Of a DNA stretch of 64,000 bases, positions 15,851 through 25,091 are shown piece by piece. The translations under genes and the position numbers were made by a program. This DNA is from CAVTYH01 sp963738835. GTDB lineage: Bacteria; Planctomycetota; Planctomycetia; Pirellulales; JADZDJ01. The notes beneath the pieces are model-generated. The model had not been told where the DNA came from, made no database searches, and saw nothing but the letters and a program-made list of their open reading frames with translations. Position 1 is the first letter of the stretch, and every line of letters starts with the position of its first letter. The stretch spans positions 682,001-746,000 of the forward strand of contig CAVTYH010000009.1 in the NCBI GenBank assembly GCA_963738835.1, read 5' to 3'.

Positions 15851-17149
15851 ATGCATGCCACGCTCGATGACTGGATTCGTCGCGAAGCAATTTCCTGCTC
15901 CGCCGATTCGTCCGAAGCCTTTCATGCTGTTGTCGACAAGGTCATCGGCTTGCTGGGCGATGTGGTTGATCTGCTCGGCTTCGGAGAAGCACTCCACGGC
16001 GGGGAAGACATTCTGCTGCTGCGCAATCGGCTCTTCCAACGATTGGTGATCGCACACGGCTACAGCGCGATTGCCGTCGAGAGCAGTTTTCCCAGAGCGC
16101 GCTTGGTGAACGATTACATCGCCGGTGTCGGCTCTGTATCGTTTGAGCAGGTGCAGGAGACCGGATTCAGCCACGGCTTCGGCCGGCTCGAGGCGAATCG
16201 AGAACTCGTGGAGTGGATGCGCGCGTACAATGCCGATCCTCGCAATCGCGTCCCGCTCCAGTTCTACGGCTTCGATAGTCCGACTGAAATGTACGGCACC
16301 GACAGCCCCCGGCAGCTTCTGCATTTTGTTCTTGATTACCTCGTTTTGATCGATCGTGCCAGCGGCCAGGAACATCGCCAGCACATCGACCCGCTGCTCA
16401 GCCAAGACGCCGATTGGGAGAATCCCGCCGCCTTAATGGACCCGACGAAGTCGATCGGCCTGTCGCCGGCCGCAAAGGCGCTGCGGATTGCGACTGAAGA
16501 TCTTATTTCAGAGCTGTGTGTGCGCCGTCCCGAATGGGTGGCCAAGAGCAATGCAAGCCGCTACGCGGAAGCCGCGCAGTATGCGTCGGTGGCGCGGCAG
16601 TTACTGAATTATCATGCGGGGCTTGCGGGGACCTCGGACAAACGGTTTGTCGAACTTCTCGGCATTCGCGACGCGATGATGGCCGACAATCTGGCATACA
16701 TGGTGGCCCGCGAACGCCCGCGGGGCAAAGTGCTGGCCTTCGCACACAACTGCCACTTGCAGCGCGGGAAGGTAACCTGGCCCGGACAAACGCCCACCGA
16801 CCTGAACTCCTGGTGGCCGGCAGGATCGCACCTTAACGTGATGTTTGGCAAGTGTTACGCCGTGATCGGCTCGGCCGTCGGCGTTTCCGAGGCGAACGGT
16901 ATCGGCCCACCCGAAGCGGGCTCGCTGGAGGCCCGACTCACCGCTGTGCCGGGCATGACGGTGTTTATTCCGACACACCAAGGCGCGGGCCTTCCCGCCG
17001 CGGAAATCGCCGCGCTCCCGATTCGCTCGGGCAGCAGGAAAAATCCAGGGTATGTGCCGTTGGTTCCGCAAAGCCTGAGCGATTTTGATTGGCTGGCTGT
17101 TCTGAATTCAACCTCGTACACTCGCGGTGGACAGCCCCTGCCAAATTGA
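15851..17149 (+). CDS. Erythromycin esterase family protein
   Basis: The 432-residue product from ATG 15851 matches the Ere family: LGFGEALHGGEDILLLRNRL carries the conserved Glu and His, IAVESSFPRARLVNDYI the next acidic motif, RDAMMADNLAYM the helix, and VLAFAHNCHLQRG the second His motif. Family enzymes hydrolyse macrolide lactones or, in many environmental members, unknown esters. An in-frame ATG at 15755 would add 32 Ser/Pro-rich residues without family similarity; neither start has a clear ribosome binding site. The gene lies just beyond the integron region, but no attC links it to the array. Resistance cannot be inferred from sequence alone. Confidence 0.82.
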   Translation: MHATLDDWIRREAISCSADSSEAFHAVVDKVIGLLGDVVDLLGFGEALHGGEDILLLRNRLFQRLVIAHGYSAIAVESSFPRARLVNDYIAGVGSVSFEQVQETGFSHGFGRLEANRELVEWMRAYNADPRNRVPLQFYGFDSPTEMYGTDSPRQLLHFVLDYLVLIDRASGQEHRQHIDPLLSQDADWENPAALMDPTKSIGLSPAAKALRIATEDLISELCVRRPEWVAKSNASRYAEAAQYASVARQLLNYHAGLAGTSDKRFVELLGIRDAMMADNLAYMVARERPRGKVLAFAHNCHLQRGKVTWPGQTPTDLNSWWPAGSHLNVMFGKCYAVIGSAVGVSEANGIGPPEAGSLEARLTAVPGMTVFIPTHQGAGLPAAEIAALPIRSGSRKNPGYVPLVPQSLSDFDWLAVLNSTSYTRGGQPLPN

Positions 17150-17172
17150 AACGCCAGTCGGGAGAAGCCGCC

Positions 17173-17756
17173 GTGCCGTTCACGCATTTCCACATGGGCC
17201 CCGGAATCGCCGCGACGGCTGCGGCTGGTCGGCACTTCAGTTTGATGGTTTTCGGCTTCAGTCAGGTCGCGATCGACATCGAACCGCTCGTGCGCATTAT
17301 TCGTGGCGATGCCGTGCTCCACGGTTTTACTCACACGTACTTCGGTGCGACGCTTATCGCCATCACGTCCGTAGCGATTGGTCGTCCGGTTTGCCAATTC
17401 TTCTAAAACTTCTGGACAGCCGATCCCGACGCTCCGTTCCTGCACTGGCTGCGCGGCCCAAAGGTTACCTCTTGGCCTGCTCCGATTGTCGGCGCCTTCG
17501 TGGGAACATACAGCCACGTTTTCCTGGACAGTATCATGCCGCGGACATGCATCCATTCGCTCCCTGGTCGGACTCGAACGCGCTTTTGCACGTTTTCTCA
17601 GTCAAGAATCTGCACTTAGTCTGCGTCTTCAGCGGTGTGCTGGGCGTTCTGCTGATGTTTGCGGTCTATTGCGTCTGCTGGGCGTCTAGCCGAGATAGGC
17701 ACGCACAATTGGCGCTCAGCGAGTCCAAAACCCCATCAACACGATGTAACGCTTAA
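17173..17756 (+). pseudogene. Decayed hydrolase-like membrane protein gene
   Basis: From a GTG at 17173 the frame reads PFTHFHMGPGIAATAAAGRHF and FGFSQVAIDIEPLVRI, then GFTHTYFGATLIAITSV. This is the opening of a widespread polytopic protein with His motifs like those of metal-dependent hydrolases. A TAA at 17404 stops it, but the same frame continues (WTADPDAPFLHWLRGP, IVGAFVGTYSHVFLDSIM). Near 17540 homology moves to a second frame, DMHPFAPWSDSNALLHVFS, ending at 17756. One stop and one frameshift make it non-functional as written. Confidence 0.7.
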
Positions 17757-17907
17757 CGGATCCCCATCAGGTGTTGGGGTGCAGTCATCGGGAGCGGGTT
17801 GCTGATCGATCCGGAGATCGGGAGGCGTCACGTCCATGTGGGAGTGGTCATCGTCCTTTACTCGACCGTATCGTCGGCGACAGGCGGTGCGGCGGGATCT
17901 ATTCCTG

Positions 17908-18495
17908 TCAGTGGGATTTGTATTCTTGGACGACTTGCCGGACCTTTGGAATCGATATGCCGTACATCTGCGAAAGGCGGCCGAGGCGCTCGTTCGGATT
18001 TACATTGGTCGGCAGGCCAAGTTGTGAAATCAATGTCTCCAGTGGCATGCCAGCCGATGCCGCTACCTCCTGCAGGGTTTGCGAGCCGCGAATCATCGCA
18101 TCTTCGTCCCCTTCGAACACACGACCACGGCCCGGCTGGCCCGTTTGCTCTACCGGGGCAACGAAGGGTGCCGCCGCGATGGCCATTAACGCCAATAGTC
18201 CCACGATCGCCAGTCCCACGCGCCAGCCGTGTGAACCCTCGGCCTTGCGGCCTTTGACAACTGAGACGATCCATTTCCAATGCAACACCAGATGAAGTGC
18301 CAGTGTCGCGAAAAACACGACGGCGATCCAATAATGAATGTCACCCCAACCGTGTCGATCGAGCCCGAAAACCTTGATAAACCTTCCGCTACCGGGCGGA
18401 AGCACATATCGCATTAGCACTCCCGTGGTCGTCAGAAGCACGAAACCCGCGAACGCGGTGGCGTCGACAATCATATTGAGTGACGGTTTTTTCAT
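17908..18495 (-). CDS. DUF4405 domain membrane protein
   Basis: 195 residues from ATG 18495 (MKKPSLNMIVDATAFAGFVLLTTTG). Three to four hydrophobic segments include IHYWIAVVFFATLALHLVLHWKWI, whose spaced His residues resemble those of membrane cytochrome b-type proteins; DUF4405 proteins often sit with redox partners. The C-terminal tail (SQTLQEVAASAGMPLETLIS, RLGRLSQMYGISIPKVRQVV) looks like a small helix-turn-helix or thermonuclease-like helical unit. The frame extends upstream to 18753 but that part is Ser/Arg-rich and unconvincing. Haem binding is inferred, not shown. Confidence 0.7.
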   Translation of the reverse strand: MKKPSLNMIVDATAFAGFVLLTTTGVLMRYVLPPGSGRFIKVFGLDRHGWGDIHYWIAVVFFATLALHLVLHWKWIVSVVKGRKAEGSHGWRVGLAIVGLLALMAIAAAPFVAPVEQTGQPGRGRVFEGDEDAMIRGSQTLQEVAASAGMPLETLISQLGLPTNVNPNERLGRLSQMYGISIPKVRQVVQEYKSH

Positions 18496-18604
18496 AGATG
18501 ACTCGCTAATGATGTCTGAGGCAAGCGAACCTCCAACGCCCGCTCGATATCGGGCCGATGCCGAGTCATGTTCGGCGAGGACGTAGCCGTTCGCGCATCT
18601 CCCA

Positions 18605-19036
18605 TCACGCCTGCGTGAGCAACTGCCGTGCGGCACGGCACTGGCGGCGGTTCTGGGTAGCTTGGCGCGATTCTTCAACTCTGGCGGCGAGTATATGCGT
18701 GGCGTGCGCCTGCGCCCAGCGGTCGGGCAAGAGCTCACCAATCGCGACGGCATCGGTTGGTAGCAGCGCAGGCATTCGCCGCACTACGTCGGTCAGATAC
18801 GCAGTGACGTCCAGGTGATGCAGCCGCGCGCTTTGCACCATTGAATATAAGATGGCGGCCGTTTGGCCTTCCGAGAAACTGCCAAAAAAGAGCCAGTTGC
18901 GCCTCCCGACCGCCGGACCACGGAGCAACCGCTCCAAATGGCCGGTATCCAGTTCAATCCGGCCATCGTTGAGAAAGCGCGACAACTCAGTCCGCCGATG
19001 GAGCACATAGTCGATCGCTTGGGCCAGCTTGGAGGT
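18605..19036 (-). mobile_element. IS66-family transposase remnant (C-terminal part)
   Basis: Minus-strand frame reading KLAQAIDYVLHRRTELSRFL, GRIELDTGHLERLLR, NWLFFGSFSEGQTAAILYSM, then HHLDVTAYLTDVVRRMPALL. This is the C-terminal block of IS66 TnpC. Only about 140 residues remain; the zinc-finger and most of the catalytic domain are absent. The remnant directly abuts the stop codon of the carboxylase gene at 19055, so an insertion followed by deletion has trimmed this locus. Confidence 0.8.
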
Positions 19037-19054
19037 ATGGCCGCAAGCCTGGTG

Positions 19055-21145
19055 CTACGCGAATTCGAGAATCGGCTGATCGACGGTTAGCGTTTCGCCC
19101 ACGGTCGCCAGCGCTTTGTGGACTTTGCCATCGTGGTGGGCGCAGAGCACGTTCTCCATTTTCATCGCTTCGACGACGGCCAGTTGCTGGCCGATTTTGA
19201 TTTCGTCGCCGACGCCCACCATCAATTGCGAAAGCAGCCCTGGCATCGGAGAAAGCAAAAACTTCGAGGTATCGGGCGGCCTCTTCTTGGGCATCGCAGC
19301 CAGCAATTCGGCGGCGCGGGCGGAGAGCACTACCACATCGATTTGTGATCCCCAATGGGACAGACGGTACTTGATGTTGCGCCGCTCGACTTGAACGCAA
19401 ACCGGGGTACCGTTGACCGTGCCCTTGAACAGCGGCTGGCCGAATTGCCAGTCGCTGAACACCCGGTACGTTTTGCCACTCGCTTGCTCCCTCTCCCTTT
19501 GGGAGAGGGCTGGGGTGAGGGTGTTCGAGACCATTCCAGCCCCCTCACCCTGCCCGCTCCCAAAGGGAAAGGGTGAGACTGGCCCGCGGTAAATTACATC
19601 GTGTCCGCCGGCGATGGGCCGTACGGTTACGGGATGCCGCTCTTCTTCGATAGCGACGACCCAATCATCGTGGATAATTCGCTCGTAGCCGGGAAGCTGG
19701 CCGCTGATGCTGGCGGCCCGGTCTAAATAGCGGCGATGAATCGCGGCGGCCACCGTGATCAAGAGCGCCGGCTCGTCATGCACGGCATCGGCCGGATGGA
19801 AACCTTCAGGATATTCCTCGGCAATCAGATTTGTACTCAGCTGGCCTGCGCTGAATCGTGGATGTTCCACCAGCGCAGCCAAGAAGCTTATGTTGTGCGA
19901 CACGCCGCGGATGTAAAAAGCGTTGAGTGCTTCGCGCATGAAGGCAATGGCATCGTCGCGCGTGGGGCCGTGGGTAATCAGCTTAGCGATCATGGGATCG
20001 TAGTGCATTGTCACTTCGCCCCCTTCGTAAACTCCGGTGTCGACCCGCACCTGTTCCGATTCCGCCGGTGGAAGATAACGCACCAAGCGGCCGATGGAAG
20101 GTAAAAAATTGCGAAAGGGATCTTCAGCGTACACGCGGGCTTCAATGGCCCAGCCGCTGCGGCGCACATCGGCCTGCGAAAACGGCAGTTTTTCACCGGC
20201 GGCAATGCGAATCATCAATTCGACAAGGTCCAGCCCGGTGATGAATTCAGTGACTGGGTGCTCGACCTGCAACCTAGTGTTCATTTCCAGAAAATAGAAA
20301 TGGCGGTCGGCATCGACGATGAATTCCACCGTGCCGGCCGATTGATAGCCGACGGCCCGCGCCAACGCCACCGCTTGTTCACCCATCGCCTGGCGTGTGG
20401 CTTCCTCGAGAAACGGCGATGGGGCTTCTTCAATTACTTTTTGATGCCGCCGCTGCAGTGAACATTCGCGTTCGCCCAGATGCACGACGTTGCCCTGGTT
20501 GTCGGCCAAGACTTGAATTTCGATGTGCCTCGGCTGCTCGATATATTTTTCGATAAACACACGCTCGTCGCCGAAAGCTGCGTGGGCTTCACCCGTGGCG
20601 CGGCGAAAACCTTCGCGACAATCGTCGTCGTTGCGTGCCAAACGCATGCCTTTGCCACCGCCGCCGGCGCTCGCTTTAAGCATCACCGGATAGCCAATGC
20701 CGCGGGAGATTTCGATGGCGTGATGCTCGTCGCGAATGATGTCGAAATGTCCGGGAATCGTGTTCACACCAGCCTCCTGGGCCAGCTTTTTCGACGTAAT
20801 CTTGTCTCCCATGCTTTTCATCGCATGCGGCGTGGGACCGATAAAGACGATGCCAGCCTCGGCGAGCCGCTCAGCGAAGGCAGCTTTCTCTGAGAGGAAG
20901 CCGTAGCCGGGATGAACCGCCTTGCGCCCGTTTGCTTGCAGGCTGCAATGATGTTTTCGATCACCAAATAGCTTTGGGTCGAGAGTGGCGGGCCAATACA
21001 CACACTTTCATCAGCCAGCGCGAGGTGCAACGCCTCTTTATCGGCCTCGGAATAAACCGCCACCGTGCGGATACCCAGCTTGCGCCGTCCGAATGATACG
21101 GCAGGCAATTTCACCACGATTGGCGATCAAGATTTTATTGAACAT
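19055..21145 (-). CDS. pccA: Biotin carboxylase/BCCP alpha subunit of an acyl-CoA (propionyl-CoA) carboxylase, two frameshifts
   Basis: From ATG 21145 the protein opens MFNKILIANRGEIACRIIRT. Homology shifts frame near 21085 to KLGIRTVAVYSEADKEALHL and again near 20925 to KAVHPGYGFLSEKAAFAERL, each by a one- or two-base indel. After this it is continuous: ASAGGGGKGMRLAR (ATP grasp), EAPSPFLEEATRQAMGEQAV, EMNTRLQVEHPVTE (catalytic), and a C-terminal biotin carrier domain with VVEAMKMENVLCAH (biotinyl Lys). ATP-dependent carboxylation of biotin feeds the beta subunit at 21273-22805. A palindromic DNA repeat is inserted in frame in the linker (about 19489-19575). Confidence 0.85.
19489..19575. 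repeat. Palindromic repeat inserted in frame in the carboxylase gene
   Basis: CCCTCTCCC-TTT-GGGAGAGGG (19489-19509) is followed by GGGGTGAGGG, its complement CCCTCACCC and a second hairpin ending near 19575. On the minus strand it encodes LTPALSQRERE, the familiar translation of this widespread bacterial repeat, not carboxylase sequence. Confidence 0.75.
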
Positions 21146-21272
21146 GGATTGCAGATAGATGGGCGTCTGATTTCTAGGCGCCTGGTAAGAAATGACGCAG
21201 AGCGTCCCAGCAGGAATTCCCGCGCAGAGTCTCGGAACCAGGCATTCAGGCACCTAGACACCAGACCACCTC

Positions 21273-22805
21273 CTACAACGGAATATTCCCGTGTTTGCGC
21301 CAAGGATTCTCTAATTTCTTGTTTCGTAGCATCGCCAGCGAACGGCAAATGCGCATGCGGGTTTGCCGCGGCATAATGACATCGTCGATAAATCCGCGGC
21401 GACCGGCGACGAATGGATTAGCGAACTTTTGACGGTATTCTTCGGTTAACTGCGCCAGGCGATCCGCATTGCCGTTATCCTTGCGGAAAATGATCTCAAC
21501 CGCACCTTTGGGACCCATCACCGCAATTTCTGCACTCGGCCAGGCAATGTTCACATCGCCGCGCAAATGTTTTGAGGCCATCACGTCGTACGCGCCGCCG
21601 TAGGCTTTGCGAGTAATTAGCGTGATCTTCGGCACCGTAGCTTCCGCATAGGCGAACAGTAACTTAGCGCCGTGCTTGATGATGCCGCCGAACTCCTGCG
21701 CGGTGCCCGGCATGAATCCGGGCACATCGACCAATGTCACAATGGGAATGTTGAAGCAATCGCAAAATCGCACGAAGCGGGCCGCTTTGATTGACGATTT
21801 AATGTCTAAGCAGCCGGCCAGTATCAGTGGCTGATTTGCGACGATGCCGATAGGATGCCCTTCCATGCGGGCAAAACCAACGACGATGTTTTTGGCGTGC
21901 TCCGGCTGGATTTCGAAGAAATCGGTGTCGTCGACGATTTTTAGGATCAGCTCCTTCATATCGTACGGCTTGTTCGGATTGGCGGGCACCAGCGTGTCGA
22001 GCGAAGGTTCCACGCGATCGGCGCGATCGGGAGTAGGACGATGCGGCGGTGGCACCCGATTATTGGCGGGCAAGTAATTGATGATGCGTCGGACCATGAC
22101 GAGAGCTTCGACGTCGTTCTCAAACGCCCGATCGGCGACGCCTGATTTGGTGGAATGCGTAATGGCGCCGCCCAGTTCTTCGTGCGTGACGGTTTCGTGG
22201 GTTACCGTTTTTACAACTTCGGGCCCTGTGACATACATGTAAGAACTATCGTTCACCATGAACACAAAATCGGTCATCGCGGGTGAATAAACGGCACCGC
22301 CGGCACACGGTCCCATGATCACGGAAACTTGCGGAATGACGCCAGAAGCCATCACGTTGCGCTGAAACACCTCGGCATATCCGCCGAGTGACGCCACGCC
22401 TTCTTGAATGCGAGCTCCGCCGGAGTCGTTGAGGCCAATGATTGGCGCGCCGACTTTCATGGCGTGATCCATGATCTTGCAGATCTTTTCGGCGTGGGCT
22501 TCGGAAAGCGAGCCGCCAAAGACGGTGAAATCTTGACTAAAGACAAACACCATGCGGCCGTTGACGGTTCCGTAGCCGGTGACCACGCCGTCGCCAGGCA
22601 CGCGCTGATCTTGCATCCCGAAATCGGAACAGCGATGCTCGACGAACATATCCCATTCTTCGAACGTGCCCGGATCAAGCAGCAGTTCAATCCGTTCTCG
22701 GGCGGTGAGCTTGCCCTTGGTGTGCTGGGCAGTGATGCGTTGCTGTCCGCCTCCAAGCTCCGCTGCGGCCCGTTTTTCTTCGAGCTGGCGAACGATTTCT
22801 TTCAT
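21273..22805 (-). CDS. pccB: Acyl-CoA (propionyl-CoA) carboxylase beta subunit
   Basis: A complete 510-aa carboxyltransferase. It starts MKEIVRQLEEKRAAAELGGG and has GKLTARERIELLLDPGTFEE, the N-terminal oxyanion site (LNDSGGARIQEGVASLGGYA), GPCAGGAVYSPAMTDF, and the C-terminal site (FVRFCDCFNIPIVTLVDVPG, YGGAYDVMASKHLRGD). It ends KHGNIPL as is usual for PccB. It transfers CO2 from biotin on the alpha subunit (19055-21145, same strand) to propionyl-CoA or acetyl-CoA, making (S)-methylmalonyl-CoA or malonyl-CoA. The substrate residue in the C-terminal half suggests propionyl-CoA, and the neighbourhood of methylmalonyl-CoA genes supports that. Confidence 0.9.
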   Translation of the reverse strand: MKEIVRQLEEKRAAAELGGGQQRITAQHTKGKLTARERIELLLDPGTFEEWDMFVEHRCSDFGMQDQRVPGDGVVTGYGTVNGRMVFVFSQDFTVFGGSLSEAHAEKICKIMDHAMKVGAPIIGLNDSGGARIQEGVASLGGYAEVFQRNVMASGVIPQVSVIMGPCAGGAVYSPAMTDFVFMVNDSSYMYVTGPEVVKTVTHETVTHEELGGAITHSTKSGVADRAFENDVEALVMVRRIINYLPANNRVPPPHRPTPDRADRVEPSLDTLVPANPNKPYDMKELILKIVDDTDFFEIQPEHAKNIVVGFARMEGHPIGIVANQPLILAGCLDIKSSIKAARFVRFCDCFNIPIVTLVDVPGFMPGTAQEFGGIIKHGAKLLFAYAEATVPKITLITRKAYGGAYDVMASKHLRGDVNIAWPSAEIAVMGPKGAVEIIFRKDNGNADRLAQLTEEYRQKFANPFVAGRRGFIDDVIMPRQTRMRICRSLAMLRNKKLENPWRKHGNIPL

Positions 22806-22829
22806 CGGTTCTTCTCAGCTGTAAGTGAA

Positions 22830-23369
22830 TCAAGAACCGCCTGAGCCTCCCTCCGCACTCTCAGATTCCAACTGGAGGAGACGCTGCTCGAGTTCTGCGA
22901 CGCGATTTGCCAATTGATCGGCATCGTTGATCATTGCGTTCTGTGGCGTTGCCGTTGCATCTGCGTTCGTCTTATGAGGCACGATACTATCGAGCCACGC
23001 TTTGATCCAGTGTACGGGTTGAACCAAAGTCGTTACGGCGGCGGCGCTGTGCCGCTGCAAGTATTCCATGTACGGCAATGCGTGCCGGAAATAATCACGC
23101 AAGAAGTCTGACATTACGGCGTTGGAACGCACCATGAAATGCAGCATGTCGATCGGGAAGAGCTGCATCTTTTCCGGCTGCCTTTCCATGATGATCCGAG
23201 CGAGAACAATGCGCGTGAGATCATCGCCGGTCTGACTATCGCGAACTTCGACCGATTTACCAGTCCGCACGACCTGCTCGATTTCCTCGAGCGAAACGTA
23301 GCTGCTCGCGCTGTGATCGTAAAAGCGGCGGTTGGGATACCGCGTAATTTTGACGGGCGCAGCGGCCAT
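22830..23369 (-). CDS. phaR: PHA synthesis repressor PhaR
   Basis: A 179-aa protein with the N-terminal PHB/PHA accumulation DNA-binding domain: KITRYPNRRFYDHSASSYVS and LEEIEQVVRTGKSVEVRDSQ, then DDLTRIVLARIIMERQP. The second half matches the PHB-binding helices (LPIDMLHFMVRSNAVMSDFL-like) and ends in a coiled coil (ADQLANRVAELEQRLLQLES). PhaR represses phasin and its own gene until nascent PHA titrates it away. Consistent with that, it faces a phasin-like gene across 276 bases rich in TGC words. Confidence 0.9.
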   Translation of the reverse strand: MAAAPVKITRYPNRRFYDHSASSYVSLEEIEQVVRTGKSVEVRDSQTGDDLTRIVLARIIMERQPEKMQLFPIDMLHFMVRSNAVMSDFLRDYFRHALPYMEYLQRHSAAAVTTLVQPVHWIKAWLDSIVPHKTNADATATPQNAMINDADQLANRVAELEQRLLQLESESAEGGSGGS

Positions 23370-23645
23370 AATAAGAACTCCAGGATAACGCTTGGTTGAC
23401 AGTTGAATTGTACCCTAAAATGCTGCTTTCGCAACATATAAATGCTGTATCAGCGTTATAAAACGCTATGTCAAGTCAATATTTACTCAAATATACTATA
23501 AAAAAGCATTTTATTTAATTATCGCACATGCAGCATTTGTTGCTTGACGAATGCTGATATGACCGCTAAAATGTCGATAGAAGTAATGAGGTAGCGATTC
23601 ATTCTCGCACTTGCACAAAACACTTTTCAAAGGGAGATTACGACC
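23370..23645. promoter_or_regulatory. Divergent phaR/phasin control region with TGC-rich candidate PhaR sites
   Basis: An AT-rich island between divergent genes. It holds clustered TGC words and their complements: TGCTGC at 23421, ATGCTG at 23442, ATGCAGCA at 23528, TTGTTGC at 23537, ATGCTG at 23551. PhaR of other bacteria binds TGC-rich DNA, so these are candidate operators for both genes. AAGGGAG at about 23631 is the ribosome binding site of the phasin gene. Confidence 0.5.
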
Positions 23646-24080
23646 ATGGCCACCGAAACAGAATCCGGCAGTAAAGTGCTTGACGACGTGTTTCATAACA
23701 TTCGCAAAGCCGCCGAGACCAATGTGAAAATGCAGCAAGAAATCTTTCAACACTGGACACATTTCTGGCCAGTTCCGACGCCGCAGTCGGTCTGGATTGA
23801 CAAGATTCGCGACTTCCAGAAACAGTGGTCCAGCACCATTTCAGATCTGGCACGCAAGCACCGCGATGTGATCGATAAGCAATACCAAGCTGCCGTTGAA
23901 TCGCTCGATGCGGCGCTCAGGGTGATTGAATCGACCAACCCGGAGGAATATCGTCGACGGTCCGAGCAGATGTGTCGAAAGACGATCGATTGCATGCGTG
24001 AAATTTCCGAAACCCAGCTGCGCAAATTCCAGGACGCCGTCGCCAAGTTCATGGAGCTGGCAACCAAGACGGGCTCGTAG
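23646..24080 (+). CDS. Phasin-like PHA granule protein
   Basis: A 144-aa protein that is nearly all amphipathic helix: VLDDVFHNIRKAAETNVKMQ, WIDKIRDFQKQWSSTISDLA, QYQAAVESLDAALRVIE, ETQLRKFQDAVAKFMELATK. It has no signal peptide. Composition and position opposite phaR fit a phasin that coats PHA granules. It has a strong ribosome binding site, as expected of an abundant protein. Sequence identity to named phasins cannot be judged here, so the name rests on pattern and context. Confidence 0.7.
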   Translation: MATETESGSKVLDDVFHNIRKAAETNVKMQQEIFQHWTHFWPVPTPQSVWIDKIRDFQKQWSSTISDLARKHRDVIDKQYQAAVESLDAALRVIESTNPEEYRRRSEQMCRKTIDCMREISETQLRKFQDAVAKFMELATKTGS

Positions 24081-24191
24081 GCTCGATGGGGTGCGGCATG
24101 GCCGCAGGAATAGCATAGCAAGTGGCCATGCCGCAGCGGGTTGGTCGGAGTCCTGCTCTTGGAAGCCCGATTTACGCAAGGAGCAAGAGCT

Positions 24192-25006
24192 ATGAAGATC
24201 GACAAAAAAGTCGCTCTGGTGACCGGCGCGGCGAGTGGAATTGGCCGGGCTGTCGTGCGCGAGATGGTGAAACGTGGCGCTCGCACTGTGGTGTTAGTGG
24301 ACCGCAGTGACTCGGTATATCAGCTGGCCGAATCGATGAACAAGGAAGCTGGGCGAGACGTGGCTGAACCGAAAGCCGGCGACACCACGAATGACACGTT
24401 TCGCACACAGGTGTACGACGAAATCACCGCCAAACACGGTGTCGTCAGCATCTGCGTTCCGGGGGCCGGAATCACGCGCGACGCGCTGGCGGTGCGGGTG
24501 AACAAGGATACCGGCAAGGCGGAACCGTATTCGATTACGACGTTCCGCCAGGTCATGGAAGTCAATCTCATCGCGCCGATTTACTGGGCGATTGAAATGG
24601 TCGGCGCATCGCTGAAGACCGTTGGAAGCGCGGCCTGAAGCGTTGGGAGCCCGCCGAAGAAGTGCAAGGGGCCATTATCTTTATCGGGTCGGTTTCGTCT
24701 CAAGGCAACAAGGGGCAAGTCTCTTACGCCACCGCGAAAGCTGGCTTGGAAGGAGCGGCCGCCACATTGATGAAAGAGGCCATGTTTTATGGCGTTCGCT
24801 GTGGGATCATCCATCCCGGCTTCACCGACACGCCCATGGCGCGCAGAGCTGGCGCCGAGTTCCTTGAGAAATACGTACTTCCGTTTACACAGCTCCGCCG
24901 TCTGATTCGCACGGAGGAAATCGCCGATGCGATCTGCTTCATGATTTCCAACTCTGCAGTTAGCGGCGAACTGTGGGCCGACGCCGGTTGGCATCCCCCT
25001 GCCTGA
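24192..25006 (+). CDS. Short-chain dehydrogenase/reductase, one frameshift
   Basis: From ATG 24192 (AAGGAGCAAGAGCT upstream) the Rossmann motif VALVTGAASGIGRAVV is followed by VPGAGITRDALAV. Near 24603 one base is missing and homology moves to a second frame: EDRWKRGLKRWEPAEEVQGA, then IIFIGSVSSQGNKGQVSYAT with AKAG (catalytic Tyr and Lys) and GIIHPGFTDTPMA. The restored protein is about 270 aa, normal for the classical SDR family. Lying in line with the phasin gene, it may be a 3-oxoacyl-CoA or alcohol dehydrogenase linked to PHA turnover, but its substrate is unknown. Confidence 0.8.
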
Positions 25007-25017
25007 CGTCGGCTGAT

Positions 25018-25053
25018 TTTGGAATCCGGCGACTCCTATCGCCGGATTCCAAA
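25018..25053 (+). terminator. Intrinsic terminator after the SDR gene
   Basis: A perfect 14-bp stem (TTTGGAATCCGGCG with CGCCGGATTCCAAA) around an 8-nt loop, starting 12 bases past the SDR stop and followed by TCGCTTTTG. It separates the SDR from fbp. Confidence 0.75.
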
Positions 25054-25091
25054 TCGCTTTTGCAGCCGAGCGTCGGAGGCAGGAGGCGTTT

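Noticed and set aside
17751..17780. GCTTAAC followed by GTTGGGG as a further attC
   Set aside because: The spacing is only about 20 bases and the second box does not end in a pyrimidine; CCCCA/TGGGG looks like a small terminator instead.
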